A DNA stretch of 21,893 bases from an uncultured Lachnospiraceae bacterium (GCA_910587495.1 CAJUMT010000028.1:1-21893); one strand, 5' to 3'; positions 7,666 to 16,506 are shown, numbered from the stretch's first letter. Made by a program: numbers and translations. Notes: generated by a model from the sequence alone, not told the origin.

Positions 7666-8622
7666 ATGGAAAGAGAAAAGAATCAGATATTGTATTTGGT
7701 TATTCCCTGCTATAACGAAGAGGAGGTGCTTCCCGAGACGTCAAAGCGTCTGCTTGAGAAGATGGAAAGCCTGATGCAAAAAGGGATGATTTCCAGGGAA
7801 AGCCGGATCATGTTCGTAAACGACGGTTCCAAAGACCGCACCTGGGAGATTATAGAGGAACTTCATGCACAGAATCCCATCTATCTGGGAGTGAAACTGT
7901 CCAGAAATCGGGGGCATCAAAACGCCCTTTTGGGCGGGCTTATGACAGCAAAAAAGTATGCTGATATGGTGATCTCCCTGGACGCGGACCTGCAAGACGA
8001 TATTGACGCCATTGACCGGTTTGTGGAAGAATACTATGAGGGCTGTGAGATTGTATACGGTGTCAGAAGTGCCCGCAAAACAGATACGTTTTTTAAAAAA
8101 TTTACAGCAGAAGGGTTCTATAAGATTATCAATCTTTTGGGCGGAGAAGTGGTTTTCAACCATGCGGATTACCGCTTGATGAGCCGCCGGGCGCTTGACG
8201 AGCTGGAACAATATAAAGAAGTGAACCTGTTCCTTAGAGGCATTGTGCCTATGATCGGTTTTCAGACGGGAATCGTGACCTATGAGCGTCATGAGCGGTT
8301 TGCCGGAGAATCCAAATATCCGTTAAAGAAGATGCTGGCGCTGGCAGTGGACGGCATCACTTCTCTGTCCATTAAACCGATCCGGCTGATTGTTCTTTTG
8401 GGGATGCTGATCTTTTTGTGCAGCATAGCCATGTTAATCTACTCGCTGTTTCAGCACTTTACAGGGAACACCAGCATCGGCTGGACCTCCCTGATTGTAT
8501 CTATCTGGGCCATCGGGGGCCTGCAGCTTCTGGCTATTGGGATTATCGGAGAATATATCGGAAAGATTTACCTTGAGACGAAGGAAAGGCCGAAGTTTAT
8601 CATTGAGAAGGTACTGAGGTAG
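7666..8622 (+). CDS. GtrB/ArnC-like polyprenyl-phosphate glycosyltransferase with two membrane segments
   Basis: This 318-residue protein has the GtrB layout: an N-terminal GT-A domain with YLVIPCYNEEE at 10-20, FVNDGSKDRTW at 50-60, LSRNRGHQNALLGG at 78-91 and the metal-binding SLDADLQDD at 104-112. DYRLMSRRA follows at about 168-176, then YERHERFAGESKYPLKKM. Two transmembrane helices lie at about 240-262 and 272-298, ending with GEYIGKIYLETKERP. It should make an undecaprenyl-phosphate-linked sugar for use outside the membrane by a GT-C enzyme, and two GT-C genes follow directly. It is the second polyprenyl-phosphate glycosyltransferase of the cluster and differs from the first by having its own membrane anchor. 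The donor sugar cannot be told. Confidence 0.9.
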   Translation: MEREKNQILYLVIPCYNEEEVLPETSKRLLEKMESLMQKGMISRESRIMFVNDGSKDRTWEIIEELHAQNPIYLGVKLSRNRGHQNALLGGLMTAKKYADMVISLDADLQDDIDAIDRFVEEYYEGCEIVYGVRSARKTDTFFKKFTAEGFYKIINLLGGEVVFNHADYRLMSRRALDELEQYKEVNLFLRGIVPMIGFQTGIVTYERHERFAGESKYPLKKMLALAVDGITSLSIKPIRLIVLLGMLIFLCSIAMLIYSLFQHFTGNTSIGWTSLIVSIWAIGGLQLLAIGIIGEYIGKIYLETKERPKFIIEKVLR

Positions 8623-8630
8623 GGCGTTTT

Positions 8631-9803
8631 ATGGATGCATATATCAGAAAATGGATGAAAAACGAAGGGAGATCAGAGTTTCTGCTTGTGGCCGTCGTCA
8701 CGCTTCTGGCCATATGCGTGCGTATCATGGTGCGTTCTTTTGTGGCGGAGGATTGGAGCGTCTACTGGAGCGACTGGCTTTCTAAGCTGGAAGCGGGCGG
8801 ATTTACCGCGCTTAAGGATGATTTTTATGACTATGCGCCTCCGGTGATGTATATTTTATATTTGATCACACTTCTTCCTGTTAATGCCATGACTGCATTT
8901 AAGGGATTTTGCTGTCTTTTGGAGTTCGCCGGGGCGGGAATGATTGCGAAGACTGTGCTGCTCTGTACCAAAAGCAGGAAGAAAGCCTGCCTTTCCTATG
9001 GGCTTTTCCTGTTTCTGCCTACGGTAATTTTAAACGCGGCTGTATGGTCTCAGTGCGATATTATTTATACGATTTTGATTTTAAGCAGCGTGTATTTTTT
9101 GCTGGTCAATAAAAAATGGACGGGTATGTGGTTTTATGGGGCTGCTTTTGCGGTCAAGCTGCAGACATTGTTTATCTTTCCGTTCCTGGTTATTTTGTGG
9201 GTGAGGAGGAAACTGGATGTAAAGCATTTTGTTACATTGCCGGTTATGTATTTTTTGGGCATCCTGCCTGCCTGGCTGGCAGGAAGGCCTTTGAAAGAGC
9301 TGGTGGGTATCTATGCGCTTCAGGGGGGCAAAGACAGATGGTCTTTGTCCATTAAATTTCCTAATATTTATCAAATCATCGGGAATAATTTTTTTCTGGA
9401 TGAATATGTGCCTGCAGGGATGTTTCTGATCCTGGGGATTTTGATGATCGTATTGTTCTATATGGCATATCAGGAGATACCAGTGACCAGGGAGTATGTG
9501 ATTCTGATGGTGGTTTTCTTCGGTCTTCTGACCACATACTTTCTGCCCCATATGCATGAGCGTTATCTGTATGTGACTGACGCGTTTCTGCTGATCTATG
9601 CGATGATACGGATCAAAAGGTTTCCGTTATTCGCCGCCGCTTCTTTTCTGGCAGTGGTAGGCTACGCCCAGTATTTGACGAAAAATGCGCCGTATGTACA
9701 TTATGGAGTGCTGGCATTTATCCAGCTTTTTATATTGGTGCAGATCGGACTGGATCTTTATAGACTTTTACAGGGCAGGAGAGAAGAAAGGGGGTCTTTG
9801 TGA
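8631..9803 (+). CDS. Gpi18-like GT-C mannosyltransferase family membrane protein
   Basis: This 390-residue protein has about ten hydrophobic segments. It carries features of the Gpi18-related/GT87-like GT-C group (COG5542): an acidic first loop EDWSVYWSDW at 40-49, DYAPPVMYILY at 67-77, NAAVWSQCDIIYT at 135-147, VKLQTLFIFPF at 175-185, KFPNIYQIIGNN and LPHMHERYLY at 305-314. Such enzymes take a sugar from a polyprenyl-phosphate donor and transfer it on the outer membrane face. The two donor-making enzymes just upstream fit. It starts 8 nt after the GtrB-like gene and overlaps the next start by 1 nt (TGATG). The acceptor is unknown. Confidence 0.82.
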   Translation: MDAYIRKWMKNEGRSEFLLVAVVTLLAICVRIMVRSFVAEDWSVYWSDWLSKLEAGGFTALKDDFYDYAPPVMYILYLITLLPVNAMTAFKGFCCLLEFAGAGMIAKTVLLCTKSRKKACLSYGLFLFLPTVILNAAVWSQCDIIYTILILSSVYFLLVNKKWTGMWFYGAAFAVKLQTLFIFPFLVILWVRRKLDVKHFVTLPVMYFLGILPAWLAGRPLKELVGIYALQGGKDRWSLSIKFPNIYQIIGNNFFLDEYVPAGMFLILGILMIVLFYMAYQEIPVTREYVILMVVFFGLLTTYFLPHMHERYLYVTDAFLLIYAMIRIKRFPLFAAASFLAVVGYAQYLTKNAPYVHYGVLAFIQLFILVQIGLDLYRLLQGRREERGSL

Positions 9804-10831
9804 TGGACGATAAGCTCAGGGGACTTCTTTTTAAGGAATTTCATGTAAAGTCATGTCGATTTGACTTTTTGGAGGCGCTGCTTTTTATATGTATTACAGG
9901 TGTTGGATATCTGCTTCGGACGCCTTTTGAGATCGGGCTTCCCCCCTGGATCTGTCTGCTGGCAGAGTGGTATACTGCCTTGGCGGCAGCAGTACTGGTC
10001 TGGCGTGCTACAAAGAGCAGAAGGCGGGCGCTTGGGACGTACGCCATTCTGCTGATACTTCCCACGACGGTGGCGGAAGGCACGATCCTCCAGGGAAACG
10101 GGTGCGTGGGCGCGCTGCTTTTTGTCTGCGCCCTTTTATTTTTGCAACAGAAAAAGCAGTGGTTGTTTACGCTTATTCTGTCTCTGCTCCTTTTGTGGTC
10201 GGTAAAATATATCGGTATTTTATTTGCCTGTATGGTGCTGTGGCAGAGAGAACGGCTGAAAGCAGAACATTTGCTTATGCTTCTTCTGGCAGGAGGGGCG
10301 CGTTTTGTAGCAGCGTATCATGCCTGGCTTGGCGCAGGCTATACGTTGGATACTTTTCACTGGTTTAATATTTATGAAATCGTGGGAAAAGAGGCAGTGC
10401 AGGGGCAGCTGATTGACCCAGGGGCGTTGGTGGGCCTTTTCCTGGCTCTGGGCGCGTCGGTGCTGGCAGTATATCTGTTCAGCTTAGGAAATTCTTATGG
10501 AACTGATGCAGAAAAAGAGATGCGGACTTGTCTTAAGCTTCTTTTGTTCTTCGGACTTTTGGCAGGGTATCTTCTGCCTTATATGGATCAGTCATACGGA
10601 CATCTGTACTGCATTCTTGGCGTATTGTATTTTATGCTGTCAATCAAAGAGTTTCCTGTGCCGATGCTTTTGCAAATCGTCGTCTATGGAGGCTACCAGG
10701 AGTGCTTTAACGGAGTGTCTATGATGCCGGGAGCTGTATTTGCCGCAATTCAGTTTTTACTGATTCTATGGCTTGGCGTCCGATTACTACAGGAGGCGAA
10801 AATCATCAATTTATGCAGACAAAAAAGCTGA
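9803..10831 (+). CDS. Degenerate Gpi18-like GT-C paralog, integral membrane protein
   Basis: This 342-residue protein has about nine hydrophobic segments. It aligns by eye with the preceding GT-C protein: SVKYIGILFACMVLW matches AVKLQTLFIFPFLVILW, WFNIYEIVG matches FPNIYQIIG, and LLPYMDQSYGHLY matches FLPHMHERYLY. The likely functional residues differ. The acidic first loop and the DYAPPVMY segment are missing, WSQCDIIYT becomes LQGNGCVGA, and HMHERY becomes YMDQSY. The frame is intact and codon use is like the neighbours, so it may be a non-catalytic partner or a transferase with a new specificity. ATG 9803 is chosen over GTG 9800 because AGGGGG lies 8 nt upstream. Family call by similarity to its neighbour only. 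Confidence 0.7.
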   Translation: MDDKLRGLLFKEFHVKSCRFDFLEALLFICITGVGYLLRTPFEIGLPPWICLLAEWYTALAAAVLVWRATKSRRRALGTYAILLILPTTVAEGTILQGNGCVGALLFVCALLFLQQKKQWLFTLILSLLLLWSVKYIGILFACMVLWQRERLKAEHLLMLLLAGGARFVAAYHAWLGAGYTLDTFHWFNIYEIVGKEAVQGQLIDPGALVGLFLALGASVLAVYLFSLGNSYGTDAEKEMRTCLKLLLFFGLLAGYLLPYMDQSYGHLYCILGVLYFMLSIKEFPVPMLLQIVVYGGYQECFNGVSMMPGAVFAAIQFLLILWLGVRLLQEAKIINLCRQKS

Positions 10832-11955
10832 TCTATTTAGACGGGCTGAAAGGGCTTGGGTGCGTTATGGTGTTTTTGACGCACTTTGTATTTGCTTTTT
10901 ATTATGGCATGTACCATTATGAACCGGCGAGCTGCCATTTGCCGGGGAATCTGGATATTGCGATCGGAAAATCCCCGCTTAACGTGTTTTTTAATGGGAA
11001 TACGGCGGTACGGCTGTTCCTTGTCCTGAGCGGGTATTTGCTTTGCCGGGGATATTTCCTGACAAAAGACAGAAAGCGCCTGAAAAAAAGCGCTCTGAAA
11101 CGGTATCTTCGCCTGATGCCGCCGGTGCTGGCTGTGAATCTGGCTGTGTATTTTTGCATGCGGTTGGGGCTGTACCAGAACGCCCAGGCGGCTGTCCTGG
11201 CCTGCTCGGAGGAATGGTTTGCCGGATTTAACAGTTTTGCGCCTTCTTTTACGGGTATGCTGAAAGAATCCCTGTACGGATGCTTTCTCTTTGGCAGCAA
11301 TGATTATAACGGGGTTCTCTGGACGCTTCGGATGCTGTTCGTGGGGGCGTATCTGGATTATGGGCTGGCGCTTTTGGTGAGCCGTTCGAAGTTTCGCTGG
11401 CTGCTCTACGGGGCATTGACTGCGGCGCTTATAAGGACGGATTTCCTGGGCATCTATTTGGGATATGTCCTGTGCGATTTTATGCATACGGACTGGAAGT
11501 GGAAAAAGAGATTGTGCGGCTTAAGACCGCTTAACTGGTGCCTCTTTTTTGTCGGCGTCTATTTTATGTGTTATCCTTCTGCAGGATTTGGGTATGAAGG
11601 TACACTGTGGGGCATTCTTCCCTTTGTATTCGTGAACTATTATCATATATTGGGCGTGCTTCTGACTGTTTTTGGGGTCTTGAACCTGCCGCCTGTGCAG
11701 CGCTTTTTTTCTATGAGAGGATTTCAGTATCTGGGAAGGATCTCCTATGCGCTGTATCTGGTTCATTTTCCGGTCATCGCGACTTTTGGCTCCTGGTTTT
11801 TCCTTACGTTTCATAAAAAGCTTGGATATAACCTGACAGGGATTTTGAATTTATGTCTTATAAGCGGGATCACAGTCCTTTTGTCTGAGGTTCTGGTGCG
11901 ATGGGTAGAGCCGCTTGGCAGGAAAGGGGAGGCTTGGATTGGAAAGATCAGGTAA
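10813..11955 (+). CDS. Acyltransferase 3 family membrane O-acyltransferase (OafA-like)
   Basis: This 380-residue protein starts MQTKKLIYLDGLKG. TM1 carries the family histidine (VFLTHF, H24), RLFLVLSGYLL follows, and RISYALYLVHFP lies near the C-terminus, with about ten membrane segments in all. The family moves acyl groups, often acetyl, from the cytoplasm onto glycans outside. ATG 10813 gives the canonical N-terminus but lies 16 nt from AGGAGG at 10791-10796, a long spacing. The only upstream ATG in the frame, at 10768, has no ribosome binding site. The gene overlaps the end of the GT-C paralog by 19 nt, so translation is probably coupled. Expected role: O-acylation of the cluster's glycan. 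Confidence 0.85.
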   Translation: MQTKKLIYLDGLKGLGCVMVFLTHFVFAFYYGMYHYEPASCHLPGNLDIAIGKSPLNVFFNGNTAVRLFLVLSGYLLCRGYFLTKDRKRLKKSALKRYLRLMPPVLAVNLAVYFCMRLGLYQNAQAAVLACSEEWFAGFNSFAPSFTGMLKESLYGCFLFGSNDYNGVLWTLRMLFVGAYLDYGLALLVSRSKFRWLLYGALTAALIRTDFLGIYLGYVLCDFMHTDWKWKKRLCGLRPLNWCLFFVGVYFMCYPSAGFGYEGTLWGILPFVFVNYYHILGVLLTVFGVLNLPPVQRFFSMRGFQYLGRISYALYLVHFPVIATFGSWFFLTFHKKLGYNLTGILNLCLISGITVLLSEVLVRWVEPLGRKGEAWIGKIR

Positions 11956-12958
11956 ACGTCTGGGCTGGCTGGATTTTGGAAAGGCCATGGGAATCCTGGT
12001 GGTGCTGATCGTCCACACGGGTTGTAAATGGGGCGCCGTAACTTTTTACGGCGGCATGTTTTATATGCCGATCTTTTTTGTGGCTGCCGGATATACTTAC
12101 AGAGTCAAAGAGGGAGAATCCTATATGCAGTTTGTCAGGAAAAAGGCGGCGCGTCTTCTGGTTCCTTATTTTGGCGCCAGTGCATTTTTGTGGTTCTTTT
12201 TCTGGATGAAGGATTCTGTTCTGGGCGGCAATCCGGCAGATTTAAAGCTCTTTTCTGTTATGGGCATTTTTTATTCCCGCAATCAGATGTATACGTCCGC
12301 TTATCAGGGGGAAAATCCGGTGCTCCTTGATCTGCTAAACGCGCCGCTTTGGTTTTTAACTGCCATGTTTTTAACCTGCGTTTTTTATGACGCTGTCAGC
12401 AGATGTAAAAGAAAATATGTGAAAGGAACGCTTCTGGCAGCCGGGCTTTTATTGTCTGCAGCGTGGCATTACAGCACAAAGCTTTTGCTTCCCTGGAGCC
12501 TGGACGCGATTCCTTATTTTTCCTGCTTTTTTGCGGCAGGGGAGCTGCTTCGTAAGAAGGACGGCATTTCCTTCTTAAAACAGAAACCGGCCATAAGCAT
12601 TCTGATCGCGGCGGTTTTTTTGCTTCTGTCTTTGGCAAACGGCAGCGTGAATCTGTCCTGCGGCATCTATGGAAGCAGCATGATCCTATATTTGGCGGTG
12701 GGAATTTCGGGGTCCGTGCTGGTGTTTGCAGCCGGAGTGTTTCTGGAAAGTTTCTGTCCAAGGATTGTGCAGGTGACAGACTGGATCGGTCAGGAGACAT
12801 TAACCATATTGTGTTTTCATATGTTTTTATATATGTGGATCGGCGCTGCCGCCGGATTTTTTTCTTTGCCGGCAGGTGTGGTACAGGCAGCGCAGATAAC
12901 AGGCAGCGTGGCCTTGCTGGCCGGAATCAAAAGAATCAGAAAACTGCCGCGCCGATGA
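11939..12958 (+). CDS. Acyltransferase 3 family protein (fucose 4-O-acetylase-like)
   Basis: This 339-residue membrane protein reads RLGWLDFGKAMGILVVLIVH (family histidine H26), then MFYMPIFFVAAGYTYR, the signature of the COG3594 branch. About ten hydrophobic segments follow. TTG 11939 is chosen because GGGGAGG at 11926-11932 lies 6 nt upstream and the protein then begins shortly before the conserved WLDF; TTG 11915 would add eight residues but is badly placed. It overlaps the preceding acyltransferase by 17 nt. Its stop codon lies inside the loop of the operon terminator. Two dissimilar acyltransferases end to end suggest two acylation sites or two acceptors. Confidence 0.85.
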   Translation: MERSGKRLGWLDFGKAMGILVVLIVHTGCKWGAVTFYGGMFYMPIFFVAAGYTYRVKEGESYMQFVRKKAARLLVPYFGASAFLWFFFWMKDSVLGGNPADLKLFSVMGIFYSRNQMYTSAYQGENPVLLDLLNAPLWFLTAMFLTCVFYDAVSRCKRKYVKGTLLAAGLLLSAAWHYSTKLLLPWSLDAIPYFSCFFAAGELLRKKDGISFLKQKPAISILIAAVFLLLSLANGSVNLSCGIYGSSMILYLAVGISGSVLVFAAGVFLESFCPRIVQVTDWIGQETLTILCFHMFLYMWIGAAAGFFSLPAGVVQAAQITGSVALLAGIKRIRKLPRR

Positions 12959-12988
12959 CTGTTAAAAGGTCATGGGTGCGGCAGTTTT
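12940..12988. terminator. Bidirectional terminator between glycan operon and alpha-galactosidase gene
   Basis: AAAACTGCCGC at 12940-12950 pairs perfectly with GCGGCAGTTTT at 12978-12988. ATGAC/GTCAT adds an inner stem and there are T-runs on both strands. It contains the last codons and stop of the plus-strand acyltransferase and lies 7 bp past the stop of the convergent GH36 gene. Confidence 0.9.
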
Positions 12989-12995
12989 TATATGC

Positions 12996-15215
12996 TTATT
13001 CCGCTTCCAATATGTATAAACAGGAATCAAAATCTCCGCTTGGCTTTTTGAGCGGCATGCTTTCCCCAGCAGATGCGTCGGTGGTGACAAGTCCGATATG
13101 CATCAAATGGTCTCCGCAGTAGACGTCCCCCTGGTTGACGCGATACATAGCCTGCGGGTTTAGCCCGCACAGCTGTATACGGTGAAACGGTCCGTTTACT
13201 TCATTCAGAAGTCTGTACCAACCCACAATGGCGGTCTTTTTGTCCTCGCTGACAACCATCCAGGAGGCAAAATTTGTATCAAACGGACTGAGCAGGCGGT
13301 AAAAAGTACCGAATTGTAAAAGCTGCCGGTATTGCTTCATAAATGCAACCTGTTTTTTGACTTCCTCCTGCTCTGTATGTGTCAGGCAGTTAAGATCCAG
13401 TTCGTAACCGAAAGTACCGAAGCATGCCACATTCGCGCGGGTTTCCAGGGGTGTGACGCGTCCGATCTGGTGGTTTGGAACGATGGACACATGTGCGCCG
13501 ATGCTGCTGATCGGATAGCACATGGAAGTGCCGTACTGGATTTTGATACGTTCTATGGCGTCTGAATCGTCGCTTGTCCAGCCCTGGGGCGCATAGTAGA
13601 GGATACCCGGATCGAAGCGTCCGCCGCCGGATGCGCAGGACTCGAACAGCACATGCGGAAATGCTTTGTTCAGCCGGTCATACAGCCGGTATACGCCCAG
13701 GATATATCTGTGAAACACTTCTCCCTGACGGTCCGCAGGCAGTTTTTGCGAAAATGCCTCGGTGATGCAGCGGTTCATGTCCCACTTTACATAGGAAATT
13801 TTTGCCTTGGAGAGAAGTCCGGCCATCTGGTCATAGATATAGTCAACTACTTCCGGGCGGCAAAAATCCAGGACAATCTGGTTGCGTCCCAGGCTCTTGC
13901 GGCGCCCAGGTGTCTGTATGATCCAGTCGGGATGGGCTTTGTAGAGATCGGAGTCTTTGTTTACCATCTCCGGTTCAAACCACAGTCCGAATTTAAGTCC
14001 GAGCGCTTCTATTTTTTCGGCCAGTCCGGTGATGCCGTCAGGCAGCTTTTGACTGTTGGGAAACCAGTCCCCCAGGCTGACAGTGTCGTTGTCTCGATGC
14101 CCGAACCAGCCGTCATCCAGAACAAACAACTCTATGCCGTGTTCTTTGGCCGTATGGGCAATATGGAGCAGCTTCTCTTCGTCAAAACCAAAATAAGTAG
14201 CTTCCCAGTTGTTAAGCAGGATCGGGCGCGGTAGGTCTCTCCAGTAACCCCGCGCCAGTCTTTTCTGGTACAGTTTATGGAAGACCTGGCTCATGGCGTT
14301 CAGTCCCTGGTCCGAATAGACGACGACGGCTTCCGGCGTTTGGAATGCTTCATCGGGTTCTAACTTCCAGGAAAAAGCGAAGGGGTTGATGCCCATAAGC
14401 ACGCGGGTAACGCCCCAGGTATCCACTTCTGCCTGGGCCAGGAAGTTTCCTGAGTAGATCAGGCTAAATCCTATGGCTTCGCCGGAAAATTCCGTAGTTT
14501 CCGGGCGTTTGAGCACAATAAATGGATTATGGTTATGGGAGGAAGTACCGCGGGTGCTTTCCACGCTTTGGATGCCCGTTTCAAGCATGCGTGTACGGAT
14601 ATGCCGTTCCCGTGACCATGCGCCGGAAAGCTGCATCCACTCATACCTGCTGTCCGGAAGATCAAGGCACAGGCTCATGGCGGCATCCAGCACCAGAGCT
14701 TCGGTTCCTCCATTATGAAAACGCACGGAGCGTGCCAGTACGGGGCGGTCGCAGAACAGGGTGTAGTATAATTCGGCTGTAAGGCCGGTCAGTTTATCTT
14801 TCAGGACAATGCATAAAGTTTCCGCTTCGTCAGGCGATTCGCAGTAGGTGGCAGGAAGACCTGCAAGAGCCGGTTTGCCGGGAATGACCTGATGGGACTG
14901 ATAAGTAAGGTCTAAAATCCGGCTGCCGTTTTGCTGTCGGACACAGACAGCGGGATGTCGAAAGTCGCCGGTTCCGTAAGAAGGATATTCCTGTTTGATA
15001 TGGTCCAGGGAAAAATCCGATTGCCCTTCAAATACAGAGGCACTCATGGGACGCGACACACGTTCAAACAGATAGTCGAAATTCTCAGAGTGATTGACTG
15101 CCTTGCCAAAATACAACTGCCCTAACTGATCGTTCGGCATGATTTTGATCAGGTAGCTGATATATGGATTGGTCAGATGGAATGTGCGGCTTTGGGTTTC
15201 AAAAAATATACTCAT
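12996..15215 (-). CDS. GH36 alpha-galactosidase
   Basis: This 739-residue protein is the full length of bacterial GH36 enzymes. It has an N-terminal beta-sandwich (from MSIFFETQSRTFHL), a TIM barrel from about 330 and a short C-terminal domain. Catalytic motifs are intact: LDDGWFG (D367, D368), KWDMNR with nucleophile D479, SCASGGGRFD, and WTSDDSDAIER with acid/base D549. These positions nearly match those known for Geobacillus AgaA-type enzymes. There is no signal peptide, so it acts in the cytoplasm on alpha-1,6-galactosides such as melibiose or raffinose. ATG 15215 is chosen for AGGAGG 8 nt upstream; the frame extends to 15260 without a ribosome binding site. It follows the glycerophosphotransferase gene by 41 nt and is probably co-transcribed, with no sugar transporter nearby. 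Confidence 0.93.
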   Translation of the reverse strand: MSIFFETQSRTFHLTNPYISYLIKIMPNDQLGQLYFGKAVNHSENFDYLFERVSRPMSASVFEGQSDFSLDHIKQEYPSYGTGDFRHPAVCVRQQNGSRILDLTYQSHQVIPGKPALAGLPATYCESPDEAETLCIVLKDKLTGLTAELYYTLFCDRPVLARSVRFHNGGTEALVLDAAMSLCLDLPDSRYEWMQLSGAWSRERHIRTRMLETGIQSVESTRGTSSHNHNPFIVLKRPETTEFSGEAIGFSLIYSGNFLAQAEVDTWGVTRVLMGINPFAFSWKLEPDEAFQTPEAVVVYSDQGLNAMSQVFHKLYQKRLARGYWRDLPRPILLNNWEATYFGFDEEKLLHIAHTAKEHGIELFVLDDGWFGHRDNDTVSLGDWFPNSQKLPDGITGLAEKIEALGLKFGLWFEPEMVNKDSDLYKAHPDWIIQTPGRRKSLGRNQIVLDFCRPEVVDYIYDQMAGLLSKAKISYVKWDMNRCITEAFSQKLPADRQGEVFHRYILGVYRLYDRLNKAFPHVLFESCASGGGRFDPGILYYAPQGWTSDDSDAIERIKIQYGTSMCYPISSIGAHVSIVPNHQIGRVTPLETRANVACFGTFGYELDLNCLTHTEQEEVKKQVAFMKQYRQLLQFGTFYRLLSPFDTNFASWMVVSEDKKTAIVGWYRLLNEVNGPFHRIQLCGLNPQAMYRVNQGDVYCGDHLMHIGLVTTDASAGESMPLKKPSGDFDSCLYILEAE

Positions 15216-15256
15216 GAATATTCCCTCCTTTTTTCGTCTGATTGATAGAATGAAAA

Positions 15257-16432
15257 TCACGATCTGTGAAGCATATAATCTACTACTGCTTCTGATGCGT
15301 GTCCGTCATCATAGTAGTCCATTTTTTTCATAAACACTTCCCGTTTTTTGCGGTAGTTCTCTTCAGAGAAAGCAAGGATATTCTGGATCATTTCTTCGTT
15401 GGAGAAAGCCACGGGGGTGGGAAGTTCGTCAAGCTCCAGATAATACCCTTTATCCTGCTTCATCTGTTCGTAGTCTTCCGCGTACAGAAAAGAAAGCCGT
15501 CCCAACTGGATATAATCAAATCCACAGGAAGAATAATCTGTGATTACCGCATCTCCTGCGGCAAGAAGCTCCTGCGCATTATCGTAAGGGGAGGCATTGA
15601 TGATCCGATCTGTATAGCGGATATCAAAATCAGCCGCGTTTACATTGGGATGAAGACGTACCAGCATGGCCCAGGCACCGCCAAACCGCGTTTCAAATGC
15701 GTCCAGGCAGCCCTCAAAACCCAGGTGGTACACATGAAGTTTCCGCTCTTCCCGCCAGGTAGGCACATAGAGGACAAGGTTTATATCTTTCGGAAGTCCG
15801 TAGTAGCTGCGCACCATACGGCGGATGGCCGGGATGTTCCGGAAGTAGAGGTCGTTCTTGGGAAGCCCCTTTTCCAGGATAGGACCGTCATACCAGAAAC
15901 AGCTCCTAAAACATTTGGTCCAAAAGCGGCAGTTACTAAGCAGCAGATCAATATTTTCCGAATCTTTTTTTGCGTAGGCGATATATTCTTGGGTGAGGCC
16001 GCTTCCTGCATCTTTTTCAATCCTTTTAAGTCCGGGTCCCGCGTGCCAGGTGTGTATATATATCTGGCTTTTTTTCTTTTTGAAATAATACAGTTTTCTT
16101 GTGTTGTCCACCCAGAACGCGGCGGTAGACATATGATATACAAAGGAGAGCGTATCAGGCCGGACGAGCGTAAGCTCCGGAGGAAACGAACAGTCCTCTT
16201 TTTGGCAGACCCACAAAAGCTTATAAGGAATTTTGCGTCGGATGCACTCTTCGGCGATATAACGGGTGTTATCTCCGAATCCTCCTCCGTTGAAATTGCT
16301 GAAAACGATCTTTTTCTGTACCCGGCACAGCGAGCAGAACTGCCAGGCGCAAAAAAGGAGCGCTTTGTGCAGGGCGGGGTATAGTTTGGAGAGGATGGGA
16401 TATATTTTTGAATGGCGCAGTTTTTCAATCAT
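15257..16432 (-). CDS. CDP-glycerol glycerophosphotransferase-like protein (TagB/TagF family)
   Basis: This 391-residue protein has the GT-B teichoic-acid polymerase fold. Motifs from ATG 16432: NFNGGGFGDNTRYIAEE at about 46-62, HTWHAGPGLKRI at 127-138, YVPTWREER at 222-230, VRLHPN at 258-263 and TDYSSCGFDYIQLGR at 298-312, including the conserved histidine and aspartate residues of the family. ATG 16432 has AGGAG 10 nt upstream; the 48-residue upstream extension is rejected because it has no ribosome binding site and would cross the promoter. The length fits a TagB-like priming enzyme, or a short polymer-decorating enzyme, better than a large TagF polymerase. It should transfer glycerol-phosphate or a similar polyol-phosphate to a membrane-linked acceptor at the inner face. 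Confidence 0.87.
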   Translation of the reverse strand: MIEKLRHSKIYPILSKLYPALHKALLFCAWQFCSLCRVQKKIVFSNFNGGGFGDNTRYIAEECIRRKIPYKLLWVCQKEDCSFPPELTLVRPDTLSFVYHMSTAAFWVDNTRKLYYFKKKKSQIYIHTWHAGPGLKRIEKDAGSGLTQEYIAYAKKDSENIDLLLSNCRFWTKCFRSCFWYDGPILEKGLPKNDLYFRNIPAIRRMVRSYYGLPKDINLVLYVPTWREERKLHVYHLGFEGCLDAFETRFGGAWAMLVRLHPNVNAADFDIRYTDRIINASPYDNAQELLAAGDAVITDYSSCGFDYIQLGRLSFLYAEDYEQMKQDKGYYLELDELPTPVAFSNEEMIQNILAFSEENYRKKREVFMKKMDYYDDGHASEAVVDYMLHRS

Positions 16433-16459
16433 GGGCTGGGAACTCCTGTTTTTTTTCGT

Positions 16460-16488
16460 AGTGTAACATATGCCGTGCGTTCGGTCAA
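16460..16488 (-). promoter_or_regulatory. SigA-type promoter of the glycerophosphotransferase/alpha-galactosidase unit
   Basis: Minus strand: -35 TTGACC at 16483-16488, 17-bp spacer, -10 TACACT at 16460-16465. It would start transcription about 20 nt before ATG 16432. It lies just downstream of the terminator of the previous gene, so the two units are separate. Confidence 0.65.
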
Positions 16489-16506
16489 ATCCGTTTGAGG
16501 GTATAG

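Noticed and set aside
15299..16384. 361-codon plus-strand frame opposite the glycerophosphotransferase gene
   Set aside because: Shadow of a well-supported minus-strand gene; it has no ribosome binding site and no domain pattern.
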